A DNA stretch of 64,000 nt from Morella rubra (taxonomy: Eukaryota > Streptophyta > Magnoliopsida > Fagales > Myricaceae), in NCBI GenBank assembly GCA_003952965.2, contig RXIC02000145.1, forward strand, positions 1-64,000, written 5' to 3'. A program made the translations under genes and the position numbers. Positions 23,592-35,420 of the stretch are shown here, one piece after another. The notes below the pieces were generated by a model. That model made no database searches. It saw only the letters and a program-made list of their open reading frames with translations, and was not told the DNA's origin. Position 1 is the first letter of the stretch; each line of letters begins with the position of its first letter.

Positions 23592-24508
23592 GCTCTCTCT
23601 TCTCTCTTCTCTCTCTCCCTCTGAGTGGTTCTGTTGTGGAGAATGGTGCTGTAAAGTGAAACTGGTAATATATGGGAATGTGAGAAGCTTTTTTGGCGGG
23701 AAACAGTGCTTTACCTTGACAAGGAGAGGAAATGGGAAGCGAATCTTTAAAAGGGCAGTGGACCTGGGGAATGTCAAAAAGCTCTTTTTGGTTCTGAGTT
23801 GCTGAGCTTTTCTGACATTCAAGGTCATATAGGTCATTTCGAATTAATATTATGGTACTATAATTGTATACCATCATCACATTGTCTGAGCAAAACACCA
23901 CGACAACAAATATTTCAGGCATTGATACTGTTCATAGGAACAAGTTCTCTTCATTCACGATTATTTTAAGAATGAAGTTCCATAAAACTAAAGCGACTGC
24001 TAACAGGGTTAGAAAAAGAAAAAAAAAAACTGCTAACAGCGTAATTAGTTACCGTGAAACAAGTCATCAGCTTCCACAGTAGCACTCTAATACTTCTTCC
24101 TCTTCTCTCTTCAGTCTTTTTTGCGGTTCAGAGAACAGTGATACAATATAATCGATCTCAATCTCAACTTCTATCCAAACATAAATAGAATCTCTACTAT
24201 TTGAAGCTACATGCAACTCTTACAACAAATAAGATCAGGGAACCGTATGGAGAATTAGTATATATAACCTACAGATATCATTGTCAATGGACAGCAGAAA
24301 AGAGCAAGGCCAGCCCCAGACACATGTAGAGATTTACTCAATCTCACAGTGTAATATGGCGGCAAGCTTGTAGGGTGCTAAACCCTCAGCAACCGTAGTA
24401 TAACCATTCTACTTCACTTAAAAGCACCATCCACCAAGGGAAAGAAATGCGAGAAGTTTAGAAGGGTTCCAATCATGCTGATAGAGAAATACTGAAACCT
24501 CAACCCCT
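23592..24508. other. 5' flank of membrane-protein gene and 3' flank of IST1-like gene
   Basis: It contains the 5' UTR (CT-rich, 23593-23635) and promoter of the minus-strand membrane-protein gene up to about 24000, then the 3' end of the IST1-like transcript. No additional coding sequence is recognised. Confidence 0.45.
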
Positions 24509-27500
24509 TCACCTTCCTCTTAAGGCCGCAAACTTGGCAGTCAAATCATCATAGTCAGGGAGCTTAGGATGCACATAAACTGGATTTGACCTATCTGGCT
24601 GAAAAGAAGCAGCACGAGAAAATACTTTTTTGGTATGCCTCCGATCGACCTGTATGTTCACGAGGTAGAGAAACTGACCTGGCTGCATAAGGTACCTCCC
24701 TGGCTTCTCTTCAGGCCCATCTCTGTTATTCTGAGCGGATTCACCCGCATTAGTGTCCATGTGCTGTGCCTGTCGAGCTTTAGACTTTCTTCTCACCCTT
24801 CCGGATTCATAAGGAGATGGTTTCTTACTATATTGCATCAACAGTTTATCCAATATCCTTTCCTCTTCATCTTTCTGAGATTGCTCATCATCGAACAAAA
24901 TTTTTAAGCCCCGTCTTGAGTCATCCCTTCCCTTGCTTCTTGATTTTCTTGTAGCAACTCCTGTATCTTCAAAGTAACCAGTATCATTGTAGTCCCTTCC
25001 CTCAGTACTTGATTTTCTTGTGCCAACTCCTATATCTTTAAAGTAGCCAGCATTGCTGTAATCAGAATGTGATTTTGCGTGTCTCCTGGCAGATCTTGGT
25101 TTTGGAATTGGGTTACGAGTTACATCATCTTGATGAAGATGATCTTTTTCACGAGCATAATTATTCACAGTTGCAGGTACAACAACCTGCCTCTCAGAAT
25201 GATCTGATACTAGTTGGATCCTCTCTGAAATACTACCAGCGTTGCCTCCCTTACGCATTAAAGGGTCCGTAAGGGCTACATTACCGTCAAAACCAGCCAA
25301 TGAAGATCCTGAAGTGGGTCCAGATCTGCTTGGCTTTGGTTTAAGATTAGACTTGAGATAAGGGGGAGGGATGGCACTATTGTAGTAGGGTTTCACATTA
25401 TGTATTATAACCTCCTCAACTTTCCTCGCTGAGTTTGTAATATCCTGCTGACCAGAATGATAATTACCAAAAACTGGTTCTTTACCATTCTCCTTCGACT
25501 GCAGTCCAGCACAACTAGGAGAAATTTCTGGCTTTCCACGTAGGAAAGATCCTGGGAAGTCTCTTTCAGTGGGAGTGTTCTCCCTAGCAATATTCAACCT
25601 GGATCCACCATCTACACCTTCTACTCTTTTTTCCCGAGATGAACTACCAAATCTTACTGATTTTGAAGTGGCATCTTCCCTCAAATTCCAGGCTTCATGC
25701 TTGCCAGCAGCTACATCTTGCCTTCCTTGAAATGGAATGTCAAGACCATCCTTTTTCAGGATATTTCCTTCTTTGCCATTAAGCACCTTGTATCCCTTAC
25801 CAGAGAGCTCATGTGTAGACTGAATGACTGGTTCTCTTTTCAATACAGTACCCTCATGGCCATTGCATAATTCATGCCCATTATTAGTAGGTTGAATTCG
25901 TTCTTTAAATGAACCATTAGGCTTCTCTCCTCTAGGGATGGTTCCTCTACCACTAGGATATTTATTTTCATCAACAGTGACGTGGAAAGAACCATAAGTC
26001 TTAGGTTGGTCCTGCATTAAAGCACAGAAATTGCAGGTAAATTAAAATACATGGGAGATATGTTAAGCCTACCAATTTGACTGCAAAGTAAAATATTAAG
26101 AACTTTATTTACAAAAAACTTTTAGGTGGACAACTGAAATAGGCAAAGAGGAAGCTTTCAAGTAAATGAAAGACAACCCGGAAATCTTAGTCATCCCAGG
26201 ATCTGCTCTCTATTTCTATCAGCCAGTAATATGCATAGAATGATGGAAAACAGAAGGACACACCTGAGCATATGTAGGGGGTTTAGACATCCTCTTTTCA
26301 AAAGCCTTGGAGTCCCACGTTATTGAAAAGTCTACTGCTATGTCTTCCATCACCTGAACTTTCTTCTCCAATGTAGATGGCTTCGAAGCTAAATTCTCAA
26401 CAAACTATTAACGAGCAACTCAGCTGATTAGTACCAGAATAGTATAAAACTTCTGCTTATTTTTGTGACTAGCTCATAAATCATTACCGCTTGATTCACA
26501 TATAATTCAAGGGAATTTCCATATCTCCCTTGCAGTATTTGTCTAAGATCACGTAATTCTGGCAAATCAGAAAATCTCGCAGCAGCAAACATCAGGGATG
26601 ACACAGCCTCCCTACAATCCTCAGGGCATTCACTGCAAAGAAGATTGTGAAGCAAGGGAATCGTAAAACAAAGAAGATTTGAGAGAAAAGAATAATCAAG
26701 TCACAGAATTTCAGTACTTGTATCACAACAAAATTGCTACAAGGCCAAGTATTACTTTAAAGGAGCTCCTCCACGAGAAAATAAGTATGTTAAATTTAAA
26801 TAACTCAGTACCATCTGACAGTATCTTTCGTCCCAAAATACTAATGGACGGACAAATTAGCATCCTGATGTTTGCAGGCAAAAGTACATGTCTATGGTAT
26901 TGTCATCCAGTTACTTACCAAATCATGCTTTTAGATCAGGTGATATTACCCAACATTACTGATATTAGCCAGTAGTACAATTAGTTTCTTCATCAGAAAA
27001 CCTAAGATAAATGAAGCACGTCGAACAATTATCCGGTCCAGCTCAAGAATAGATGAACATGCAGACAGACATGGAAATTTTTATTAACAAGAAGCTGTCC
27101 AGAAGGATATGAGTCACATCTGCATCCATCCTAACTACTTAATACGTCAGCTTACAAAAAGAAAAATGCAGACTAGGTTTTATCTAGATCCATAAGCGTC
27201 AAACTAATAGTCCATCACACATAATCTGATTTTGAATGGCATAAGAGGTCTTCCATGTTTTCTACCAATTGGATGGTAAGTTAGTACTACATAATTTGTG
27301 GAGAAAAGATGAGCTCATAGATCATATAACTGCATGTTAGTACTGCACATGTTTTTTTTTTTTTACTAATACTACAAAACATGTGCAGGAAAGAGCACCA
27401 TGGACGAGACCCATACAATAGCACAAACAAAGAATGGCACACCTAGGAAGATGAGCCCTTTTCCGGCCAATTTTTGCACTAAAGATGAAGAGACTGAGCA

Positions 27501-28973
27501 GGATATGCCAGTTTATAGTTTTCTAATATCATCTTTTTCCTGTGTTTTCTCCCTTTTGATCGTTAACATGCACCCAGAGATTTAAACACACGTAATGCCA
27601 GACAAAATATTGGCTTCTCATGGAAGTCCAGATGATAAACACAGGCCAGGAAACAATTCATCTGTAACTGTAACAATAAAGGACAACTTCATACCTTTGC
27701 TTTTGCATTATTGAAAGATGCTTCAATATGAAATCACATGATTGCTCAACGAAATCATAACACAAAGAAAGCGTCAATTCAACTAGCAGCCCACCAGCCT
27801 GTTTCACCACCTCGCAAGAAACAGTAACACTTTTTTGAGTAAAAGGATTGTCAAAATAACAAAAGGCATCCACAGTTGCAACAATGGAGCTGTTGACACA
27901 ATCTAGAACTCAGAAATGGAAATAAAACCAGAAAATAAAGATGCTACAACCTCTCTGCGGCCCATGCAAAATAATGTTCCCATTACTTCATGTACGAACA
28001 ATCATCATTTTCTCCATTGTTTTTTCCGATCCAAAAAAACACTTCCTTTCTAACCCAGACTACAAAATCTTTGGAAATGCTTTCCGAGAATGGAGACTAT
28101 CATAATTTTTGGAAACAAACAGCTTTGGCAGTTTTGCGGCTGGATTACCAATAGTCTGACAGAAAAGCAGCTCGACTAGTTGAATCTTGTGCACATTGTT
28201 CATAAGAGCATGACTTATATCTTACTCAATAATAGCCAGTTCTCTCCAAAATGCTAAGTATACCTCCATCTTCTAATGTTCAAATGAACTTGTGGTCACC
28301 TGTCTACAATTGGTCATTCCATGAGTGACGGATACAAGGTAGTAGCTCTTTTGAAAGAGCCACACTCAGGTCATGGCTTGCGATACCAAGCTTAAACCTC
28401 CACTTCCATCCCATATAGAGATCATTCCATTGCTTGAAAGTTATAAAATCCTAAAGAATTTTCATAATCGTACTATTATGAACTTTGGCTTTGCTTAAGT
28501 GCTTAAGTGCGAGAGATCCGCATTTGGCGCCCTCCTCGCATTTAAACTACTCAAGGTGAAGCACAGAGAATTCTCGGTTTCAACCTTCAAGTAGGTTACA
28601 CTATAGTTGCGTATGGGTTAAACAAATGAAACATAACTTAAGTCTAAAATTCATAGTTTATAAAAAAATGGGTTAAGTACCCATTTCATCCCTAGGTTTT
28701 GATCCCTTGTAAACAATCGTCCTTCGATTTTCAAAATGATCACAGAGGTCCTGAGTTTAAAATTTTTGTCAAAGAAGTCATTCTCTTAAAATTTCATTAT
28801 CAAAGTTAATGGTTCTCACATGCTAGTTCCAATCATAAGTTGACACATATTAGTTCTAATCATAAATTGACACATATACCCAAAACAAAATAACGTGACT
28901 TATAATTTTTTTAATTATTTTTTTTCTTAATTTTTTGTTTTCTAAAATAATTAAAATAATTTAGCTTGTTTTA

Positions 28974-29007
<34 letters not shown>

Positions 29008-29731
29008 TATAAGTCATGTGATTTTAGTTTGGGGTGACCAACTTATTATTGGAACTTACTCGAATCATTAACTTTATAAATGAAAGTTTAAGGAAAATAC
29101 TTGCTTGATAAAAATTACAAAATCAAAGAATTGTATGGTCAATTTGAAAATCGCAGGACTATTTATCAAAATGGATCAAAACCCAAGGACCAAATAATTA
29201 CATAACCCATAAAAAAATTTAAATGATACTGATTTTATGATTTAGTTTTCCGAAAAAAAAACATCTGTAATCCAGTATCCTTTTTTTGTCCCGGGTAATC
29301 AAGGATCACTTGCATGCTTTTTGCTTTCTGTGTGCGTTTTTTTTTTTTAATATGTACTGAAACTAAAAAATCCAGAATTTTGGTTACTTTTTCGCGGAGC
29401 TTCCGCAGCAGCTAGAGAGAAAATGACATTCCAAAAACAGATCCTCACCTCAAGAGGACAAATCGCATCAAGGCAACGGAATTAAAATAAAAGACAAAAG
29501 TAGGAAGATGTACCCTTTGATAAGCGTTGATGTCAAGGCCATTCGCAAGCAAATCAGCAATATCTTTCTTCAAAAACTTCTCAGTCGCTCTTCTCTTCCT
29601 CCGAATCACATCTATCCGAGTTTTTGTCAATTTAATCAACGACTTGCTACAACCACATTCGAAAGAAACAAACTTCAGTAAACAAACTAAAATCCAAGAT
29701 CTCTATATAGACACATAGAATGGAGAGAGAG

Positions 29732-29765
<34 letters not shown>

Positions 29766-29810
29766 AGAACCATTTGGGGCAAACCCTCTGCCTAGAAGTC
29801 CGTCCAACAT
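24509..29810 (-). CDS. IST1-like protein (ESCRT-III-associated), six exons, exon 1 out of phase
   Basis: Exons on the minus strand: 29810-29771, 29646-29514, 27798-27695, 26632-26488, 26404-26264 and 26011-24509, with GT-AG borders. They encode MLDGLLGRGFAP, then KSLIKLTKTRIDVIRRKRRA and FLKKDIADLLANGLDINAYQ, GLLVELTLSLCYDFVEQ, ECPEDCREAVSSLMFAAARF and LPELRDLRQILQGRYG. That is a complete Ist1 domain (about residues 12-180), followed by a 500-residue low-complexity tail rich in Ser, Lys and Arg that ends LPDYDDLTAKFAALRGR. IST1 proteins bind ESCRT-III and Vps4/SKD1 in multivesicular-body sorting. Oddity: exon 1 ends in phase 1 while exon 2 needs phase 2. The expected AAK-C junction reads CCCCAAATG, one base short, so the total is 2066 bases rather than 2067. 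Either a one-base loss, a sequence error or an unusual donor explains this. Introns 2 and 3 are long; intron 2 holds a 540-bp MULE-type MITE. Confidence 0.82.
28669..29208. mobile_element. Mutator-type MITE in an IST1-like intron
   Basis: Ends TGGGTTAAGTACCCATTTC and ACCAAATAATTACATAACCC lie in long (about 190 bp) imperfect inverted repeats. Both arms share AGGTTTTGATCC-type and GATTTTCAAAATGA-type blocks in opposite directions. The 9-bp direct repeat ATAAAAAAA flanks it (28660-28668 and 29209-29217), as for Mutator elements, though this repeat is low-complexity. The middle is a long A/T tract. Confidence 0.7.
29720..29768. repeat. GA/CT microsatellite at the first IST1-like intron
   Basis: An almost pure GA run immediately downstream of exon 1 (on the minus strand a CT tract after the splice donor). 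It may influence transcription or donor choice; this is inference. Confidence 0.85.
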
Positions 29811-31747
29811 TGTCGATCTCGTTCTAACTCCCGACTCAGTGACTCAACCTGAGATCCGCCATTAACAAGGTGCTCCCCAAAAACAAAAACACAGCTCTCC
29901 GAACGGGGAAAAGGACTATCTAAACCAGCTGTAGGTGGTTCGGACTCTTTTCAAAAACTACGAGATACTCGGTGAAATGGGGACACTTGTTGGATTTCTT
30001 TTACGACAATGACCTTCTACTCTGGGGCATGATATGAACGTTAGAAGGGTGTTTTGGGAAAAGAACCGATGAATTGAAGACTTTATCGGGGCATGAGTCA
30101 AGTGGGGGACGGTGGAGGGTCAAGGTGAGGGCCATTGTCGTTGATGGAATCTGCTGAGCTGGACCGCATTTGTTGATGAGTAGATGACCATCAAATGCAC
30201 TTATTTACCATTATCCTTTTCTAATCTGCCGTTTTGTCAGTGCAGAAGGAAAATTTACCAGGGCCGTTATGACCGTTTGAAATTAGGTATTTTGCCAGAG
30301 AAAGTTTTGGTTTCCTTTTTCTAGTAAAGATAATGGCTACGTACGTTGAGATGACTTTCAAAACGTTTTTAAAAATTTCTCATAGTCATTTTTTTATAAA
30401 TTTTAATACAATTTTTTACTAAAGTTTAATAATTTTTTTATAAATTTTTAAAATTTTTAATATATTTTTTATTAATTTCAAAAGAATTTACATTATTTCT
30501 AAAAAAATCAAACATAAAAAATTATTTTAAAATCTAAACCAAACATAACCAATATTTGTTCCTATCTCACATATGCAATTTTTTTTACCAAAATTCACCC
30601 ATATTCTTATGCATTTTTTAAGGAAGTTTAAAGCCTTTTATAGTGGTAACTCAGGTCGCAGATCATATAGATAGTGGCTACCCATGCGATATTTAACATA
30701 CTCTTAAAGCAGTATGACAACTTTTGATGACATGCTGATGTGGGTCTTTAAGTTATTGGGCTCCTCCCAAAAAAACAAAAATTGTAAAAGAAATATGTGA
30801 ACAGTAGACTTGGTTGGACTGTAAGATGTGTTGTCAGTCACCCACTCAAGAAAAAGAGTAAAAGACCCATCAACTAAGGCAGTTATTGCTTACCAAAACT
30901 CGTACAGGTTGACATTGTGCAGTAGATGAAAAGCTATCGAGTGCTTGATCTTTTCTCCATTCTTTTAAATTATCTTGACTCGCTCTCAATGGATGGTAGA
31001 CCACCTACTTAAAATTAGGGTACGTTAGGATTTTAGAATACAATATATTTAATAAAATTTATAAAATAAATATTCAGATTTTTTTTAATTTTTATATAAA
31101 TACTAATATTTTTTATATAATTTTTAATAATTTTTATTAAATTCTAAATAATTTTTTTAAAAAAATTATAATAAATCTTTTCTTTCCGTACTTTTTACTT
31201 AATTTTAATATTTTTTATTAAACAATTACATTAAATTATCTCTTTATACATCTTTTTACAAACTCTAATAAAAATAAATATTTTTTAAAATTTTTCATCA
31301 ATTTTACTCCCTCTTGTTTAGAGGGAAAGCTTTTCTTAAATAAATAATTAATCTCAAAAAATTTCAGAGAAAATATTTAACCTAATGGATTGAAAAAAAA
31401 TTAAACCATACGCACTGTCAGATTGATTAAGCTTAAAAAATAAGTGGCACAACCAGAAGGAGAAGAATGTAAAGCTGCTAGATAAGCAAGAGTTAGCTGA
31501 CAGCATTTTTTTTTCTTTGTTTTTTTCCTAAGTGATAGCATTTTTTTTTCACTTGGTTTTATCTTTGCTTGTACGGAATCCGGAAGATAGCTATGGTGTG
31601 ATTTATCCCCGTGTCAGCAAAAGTGAGTGACCACGTGACTGCGTCTGTGCAACTCGTATATCCCATGTTGAACAATTAAAGTTACTGTCATGTCAGGATA
31701 ACCTAAATAATACGTTATGTTTTTATAACAATTTTTAAGAAATATAT
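29811..31747. other. IST1-like promoter and AT-rich repeats
   Basis: The first few hundred bases are the 5' flank of the IST1-like gene. At about 31025-31320 lies an AT-rich repeat (TTTTAGAATACAATATATTT, ATAAAATTTATAAA, TACATTAAATTATCTCTTTA) that recurs at about 35838-36090. A similar AT-rich block is at 30340-30540. No coding sequence. Confidence 0.5.
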
Positions 31748-32220
31748 TAATCACAATGGAAATTTCATCAATAGTCATTAAGTTTTACCCAATTTTTATT
31801 TTTAGTCTTTGAAATTTAATAAGTTAAATTTTTAATTCTTAAATTTTCAGCCTATTTAAATATTAGTTTTTCTATTATTCTTTATCATCTTAATTAACGG
31901 AATAATTTTTCCCGTTACCCTTTTTATTTTCACGACAGTCTTTACCATTGAACTTGATTTCTTAACAACTTGAAACTTTTCATTTAATTGAAGCTCTACG
32001 TTTTGTTAAACAGTGACATGACGTCTCAACCTCTTGGAGCATGACAGTTTTAAGAAAATTTTAAATATAATATAAATATTTAAACAATGTTTAAATTTTA
32101 TTAGACTGAATTTAGGAAATGTTGAGTTGTATTAATATTTATATTAAATTATATTAATATATATTTAGAAATAATATTAATATTATAAATTTAGAAAATT
32201 ACATTTAAATCCCAAATTTT

Positions 32221-32560
32221 TTAGCCAAAGGAACGTGTCTTTGAAGCCTCGGCCTTGACAATCGAAGACCATTCCCTCTTTGAAGCGTTTATCTCTTTCG
32301 TAAAACCTAGATTTCTGCGACGGAAGAGTGAAGACTGCTGCGACGGGATAGATCTCACGTGGTTTATGATTTTTTTTCTCCAGCGGTTGTTCATGGCAAT
32401 GAAAGAAAACAGGTTCGCCCAATTTAAACATTCCAGAATCTGAAACCTGTCTTTCATGCTTTTTTGGATGTCACCGTGTGGTTTTTTTTTGGATGGCACC
32501 GTGTAGTCGAATTTGGAGCAGCAAATTTCTCCAATCCGATCACTCAGAGACAAAGAACAT
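32221..32560. other. Unassigned GC-richer segment inside the Pack-MULE
   Basis: This segment is less AT-rich than its surroundings. The minus frame (110 codons, 32553-32221) and the plus frame (62 codons, 32255-32443) both lack recognised motifs. It is possibly another captured gene piece or 5' flank that I cannot identify. Confidence 0.3.
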
Positions 32561-32788
32561 ACGAAGAAGATAGTGCTACTGATTGCTCCCTGTTAGACTT
32601 TTGTTTAAATGGTTGGTGTAGCATCTGGTAGTTGGAAATTGTGATTCAATGGGTTTTAGATATAATTTTGAACTCTACAATTGGTTAAAAAGTGGAATCA
32701 AGATCTATGCAGCATATATTATGAGTGTACAGGCTATTTTGGTTTTTTCTTACATAAATCTTAGGAGCTGCCCTTCGCAATATATTTG

Positions 32789-32986
32789 GGATATGTTTGA
32801 GTGTTAAAATTTTGGGGATGTTAAAATTTTAGAGTATTGAATTTGGTGAAAAAGTAAAGAGAGAGATATATTTTTATATTTATTTATAGTGAAAAATAAT
32901 GATTTGATGGGAAGAGAAATTATATTGTAATTTTTTATTGTGTTAAAATTGTAAGAAGTGTAAAATTTTGGATTTCAAACGCAGCC
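32789..32986. mobile_element. PIF/Harbinger-like MITE with TTG target duplication
   Basis: Ends GGATATGTTTGAGTG and CAAACGCAGCC are inverted repeats; TTG flanks both sides (32786-32788, 32987-32989). It lies directly before the P3 exon, so it is nested in the Pack-MULE. Confidence 0.6.
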
Positions 32987-33031
32987 TTGATTTGTTCTCT
33001 ATGAAATCTGAGTAAAATTTGTTGGGTATAG

Positions 33032-33205
33032 GTTATTATTGGTGGTGCCAGCGATGGTGCTTTTATTGGAGGTGGTGGAGGTGCCGTTGTAGCAGCTCCT
33101 GCAAGAGGTGCAGCACCAGCTGCTGAAGCAGAGAAGAAGGAAGAGAAGAAACAAGAAGAGAAGGAAGAGAGTGATGACGACATGGGATTCTCACTCTTTG
33201 ATTAG
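33032..33205 (+). pseudogene. 60S acidic ribosomal protein P3, last exon (captured)
   Basis: After an acceptor (GGGTATAG, 33024-33031) the frame reads [20 protein letters not shown], then Ala-rich and Glu/Lys-rich stretches, and ends [13 protein letters not shown] plus TAG. The VIIGG...FIGGG start is specific to the plant P3 stalk protein. The [11 protein letters not shown] end is the conserved tail of ribosomal P-proteins, which recruits elongation factors. It is 57 residues; a complete P3 has about 115-120. The N-terminal half (MGVFTFV...) is not found anywhere upstream in the window, so this is a gene fragment including intron end and 3' UTR-like sequence. The reading frame is intact, so it could be used as an exon if transcribed with an upstream one. 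Its position between Mutator repeats indicates capture. Confidence 0.75.
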
Positions 33206-33795
33206 TGAATTTTCTTAATAGCTTCTGATTTGTCCAATCTTTCTACTTTGTTGAGTCCTGTTTGTACTACTAGATCTCATTAGTGGGAATATCTGATCTA
33301 GGGGCATGATAAAAATTTTATCGTCCAAGATATTGCCGGCATTCTGAGCTTCAATTGAAAAAGTATTCAAATTCGCTTGTTTTCCAACATAAGTTTCTCT
33401 GTTTTTCAATTGATCCATACAATGACTTACATATTGTATCCTAAAATAAATTTATTAATTTAACGGACCATGCCTCTGCCATTAGAACAGCATTGATTGT
33501 GCTGCATTTGGCAGCAGATGAACAAGAAGGATTGTAATACCTCCTATGGAAAGAAATTCCAAAAAAAAAAAAAGGCCCCTCGTCTACAGAGGATGTGGGA
33601 TTAATTCAAAGTTCTCATTTTATAGTCTTATCATAATTCAGCACTGATCTAAGGCACTCTTGAATGGTAAAAGCACTGTTTTCTTCAGAAAAAGCAAGGT
33701 TGGAATTTAGAGCGCCTAACGATTTCAAAATCTCAACCAGAAACAGATATAACGAGCTATTATATTATATTTTTTTCCCTCGAAAAATTATGCAA

Positions 33796-33908
33796 TGAGA
33801 GAGTAATAAAATGAAAGAGATTGAATAATTTCATATTCATAGAAAAGAATCATCGTTACAAAGGTGTATATATACACTTAAGAAGATTCTAATATATTCC
33901 TATTCACA
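33796..33908 (-). mobile_element. Possible solo LTR, broken fossil
   Basis: On the minus strand it starts TGTGAATAGGAATATATT and ends ATTTTATTACTCTCTCA (TG...CA). A TATATATACACC box lies about 40 bases in, followed by a typical copia-like R/U5 texture. No internal retroelement sequence is next to it. It is short and the call is weak. Confidence 0.3.
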
Positions 33909-34146
33909 GGTAGTGCATCGAGCACCTGGCCTGCATAACCAATATGTGCAGGGACCACTAACATTCGGTTATAAAGGCATCCCAAGAATACAATAGAATC
34001 ACAACAAACAAATATTCAAATACTACGTGACACCAGATTGTTCTGGAAGAGCTGCTGAGGTGGATGATGACTTGGAAGGAGACTGATGTGGCTGCTTTGT
34101 ATGCATATCTTTGGTTAGCTCAACAGGGAGGGAAGTCCATTACTTG

Positions 34147-34329
34147 GGGTCTGTTTGCAAACTAAAATTTTACACTTCCTAAAATTTTAACACAATAAAA
34201 AAATTATAATATAATCTCTCTTTTCCCCATTAAATCATTACTTTTCATTATAAAAATATTAAAAAATCATCTCTCTCTTCATTTTCTCACCAAATCCAAT
34301 ATCCTAAAATTTTTCAAACAAACAGACCC
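34147..34329. mobile_element. PIF/Harbinger-like MITE with TTG target duplication
   Basis: Ends GGGTCTGTTTGCAAACTAAA and AAACAAACAGACCC are inverted repeats; TTG flanks both (34144-34146, 34330-34332). The interior matches the element at 32789 in reverse. Nested in the Pack-MULE. Confidence 0.7.
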
Positions 34330-34401
34330 TTGAATGAGCATGAGACAGAGAGACAACTGATCCAGGACAAACTCTCCAAACCACAGCTGTATAAGAGAGT
34401 C

Positions 34402-35420
34402 TCATTTCTCTCCAATACCTGACGAAGCTGAACTTGGACTCTGCATTGCGTTTTTACCAACAGATTCGGACTCCTCTCTATCCTCCACATTCAATATCTG
34501 AATGATTAAAGTAAATTGAAAAAGATTAGTTCAAGCATCAACTTTGGGGAAAAGCCATTGTTCGCCTCATAAGTTTGCGTAAATTGCATGTCATTCCTCC
34601 TAATTTTCAAAACTGCGATTTACGTCCTATAAGTATAAAACATTTGCAATGTTCGTCCACAGTCAAAATTTTCATTATAATTGAAAGAGTTTGGCATTAA
34701 AATGACCAAAATAACCCTCCAAAACAAAATTACTAAAAATATTTAAAAAATTCATTAAAAATAAATAAAAATGATATTAAAAAAAGGTAATATTTTTTAA
34801 ATAAAACTATTGAAACTCTATTTCAGTAATCTATATATTTTTAATTTATTTATTAAAATTGTTTTTGAGGGCATTTCGGTCATTTTAATGCTGAATTCTG
34901 TCAACTTTAACGGAAATTTTAACAGTGGATGAAGATTGCAAATGTTTGATACTTAAAGAACATAAATTGCAGTTTTGAAAATTAGGGGGAGTGACATGCA
35001 ATTGACGCAAACTTATGGGCGAACAATGACTTTTTCCCATCAACTTTTGTTTGAACAACGAGCAATGTTAAACCAAATCATAAATTTGACACTTGGAATA
35101 AGAGAAATAGATCAAATTTTAGATGATGTTGCTCGTTGCTTCACCATGGAACATGAATGGAGTTGATTCAATCTGTACAACCTATCGACCTCGATCTCGA
35201 GCTTCTTCTAGATCTCCCCTCACTCTTTCAGCTCCTTCAACTTCATATCCAACATCGTATCCCTATCTCTAAGCATCTTCTTCATTCTCTCTCCGTCCAG
35301 TCTCAACCTCTCGAGCTTTTTCTTGACGACGCTCAGCTCCTCCGCGAAGGAGAATAGGTTAGTTCGTGTGTTGTTAAACGAAGTGGAGATTTCTCGCTCC
35401 TTCAACTTTCGGCTTGTGCA
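34402..35420 (-). pseudogene. Coiled-coil protein gene fragment (captured)
   Basis: A minus-strand exon at about 35420-35160 reads KEREISTSFNNTRTNLFSF, then AEELSVVKKKLERLRLDGER, MKKMLRDRDTMLDMKLKELK and, after a frame change, KKLEIEVDRLYRLNQL: a strongly predicted coiled coil. A second exon follows after an acceptor (CATTCAG): 34497-34402 reads ILNVEDREESESVGKNAMQS, then a Ser-rich end and TGA. A Mutator-type MITE (34546-35038) separates the two. A further Ser-rich minus piece ending ALPEQSGVT with a stop lies at 34130-34023. I do not recognise the protein's name. The frame change and missing upstream exons make it a relic; it lies wholly within the Pack-MULE boundaries, tail to tail with the P3 exon. 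Confidence 0.55.
34546..35038. mobile_element. Mutator-type MITE nested in the Pack-MULE
   Basis: It is flanked by the exact 9-bp repeat ATCAACTTT (34537-34545 and 35039-35047). Inverted repeats of about 180 bp start GGGGAAAAGCCATTGTTCGC and, inverted, GGGAAAAAGTCATTGTTCGC, with shared blocks CATAAGTTTGCGT and CTAATTTTCAAAACTGC. It is 493 bp with no coding capacity. It split the coiled-coil gene fragment, so it is younger than the capture. Confidence 0.85.
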
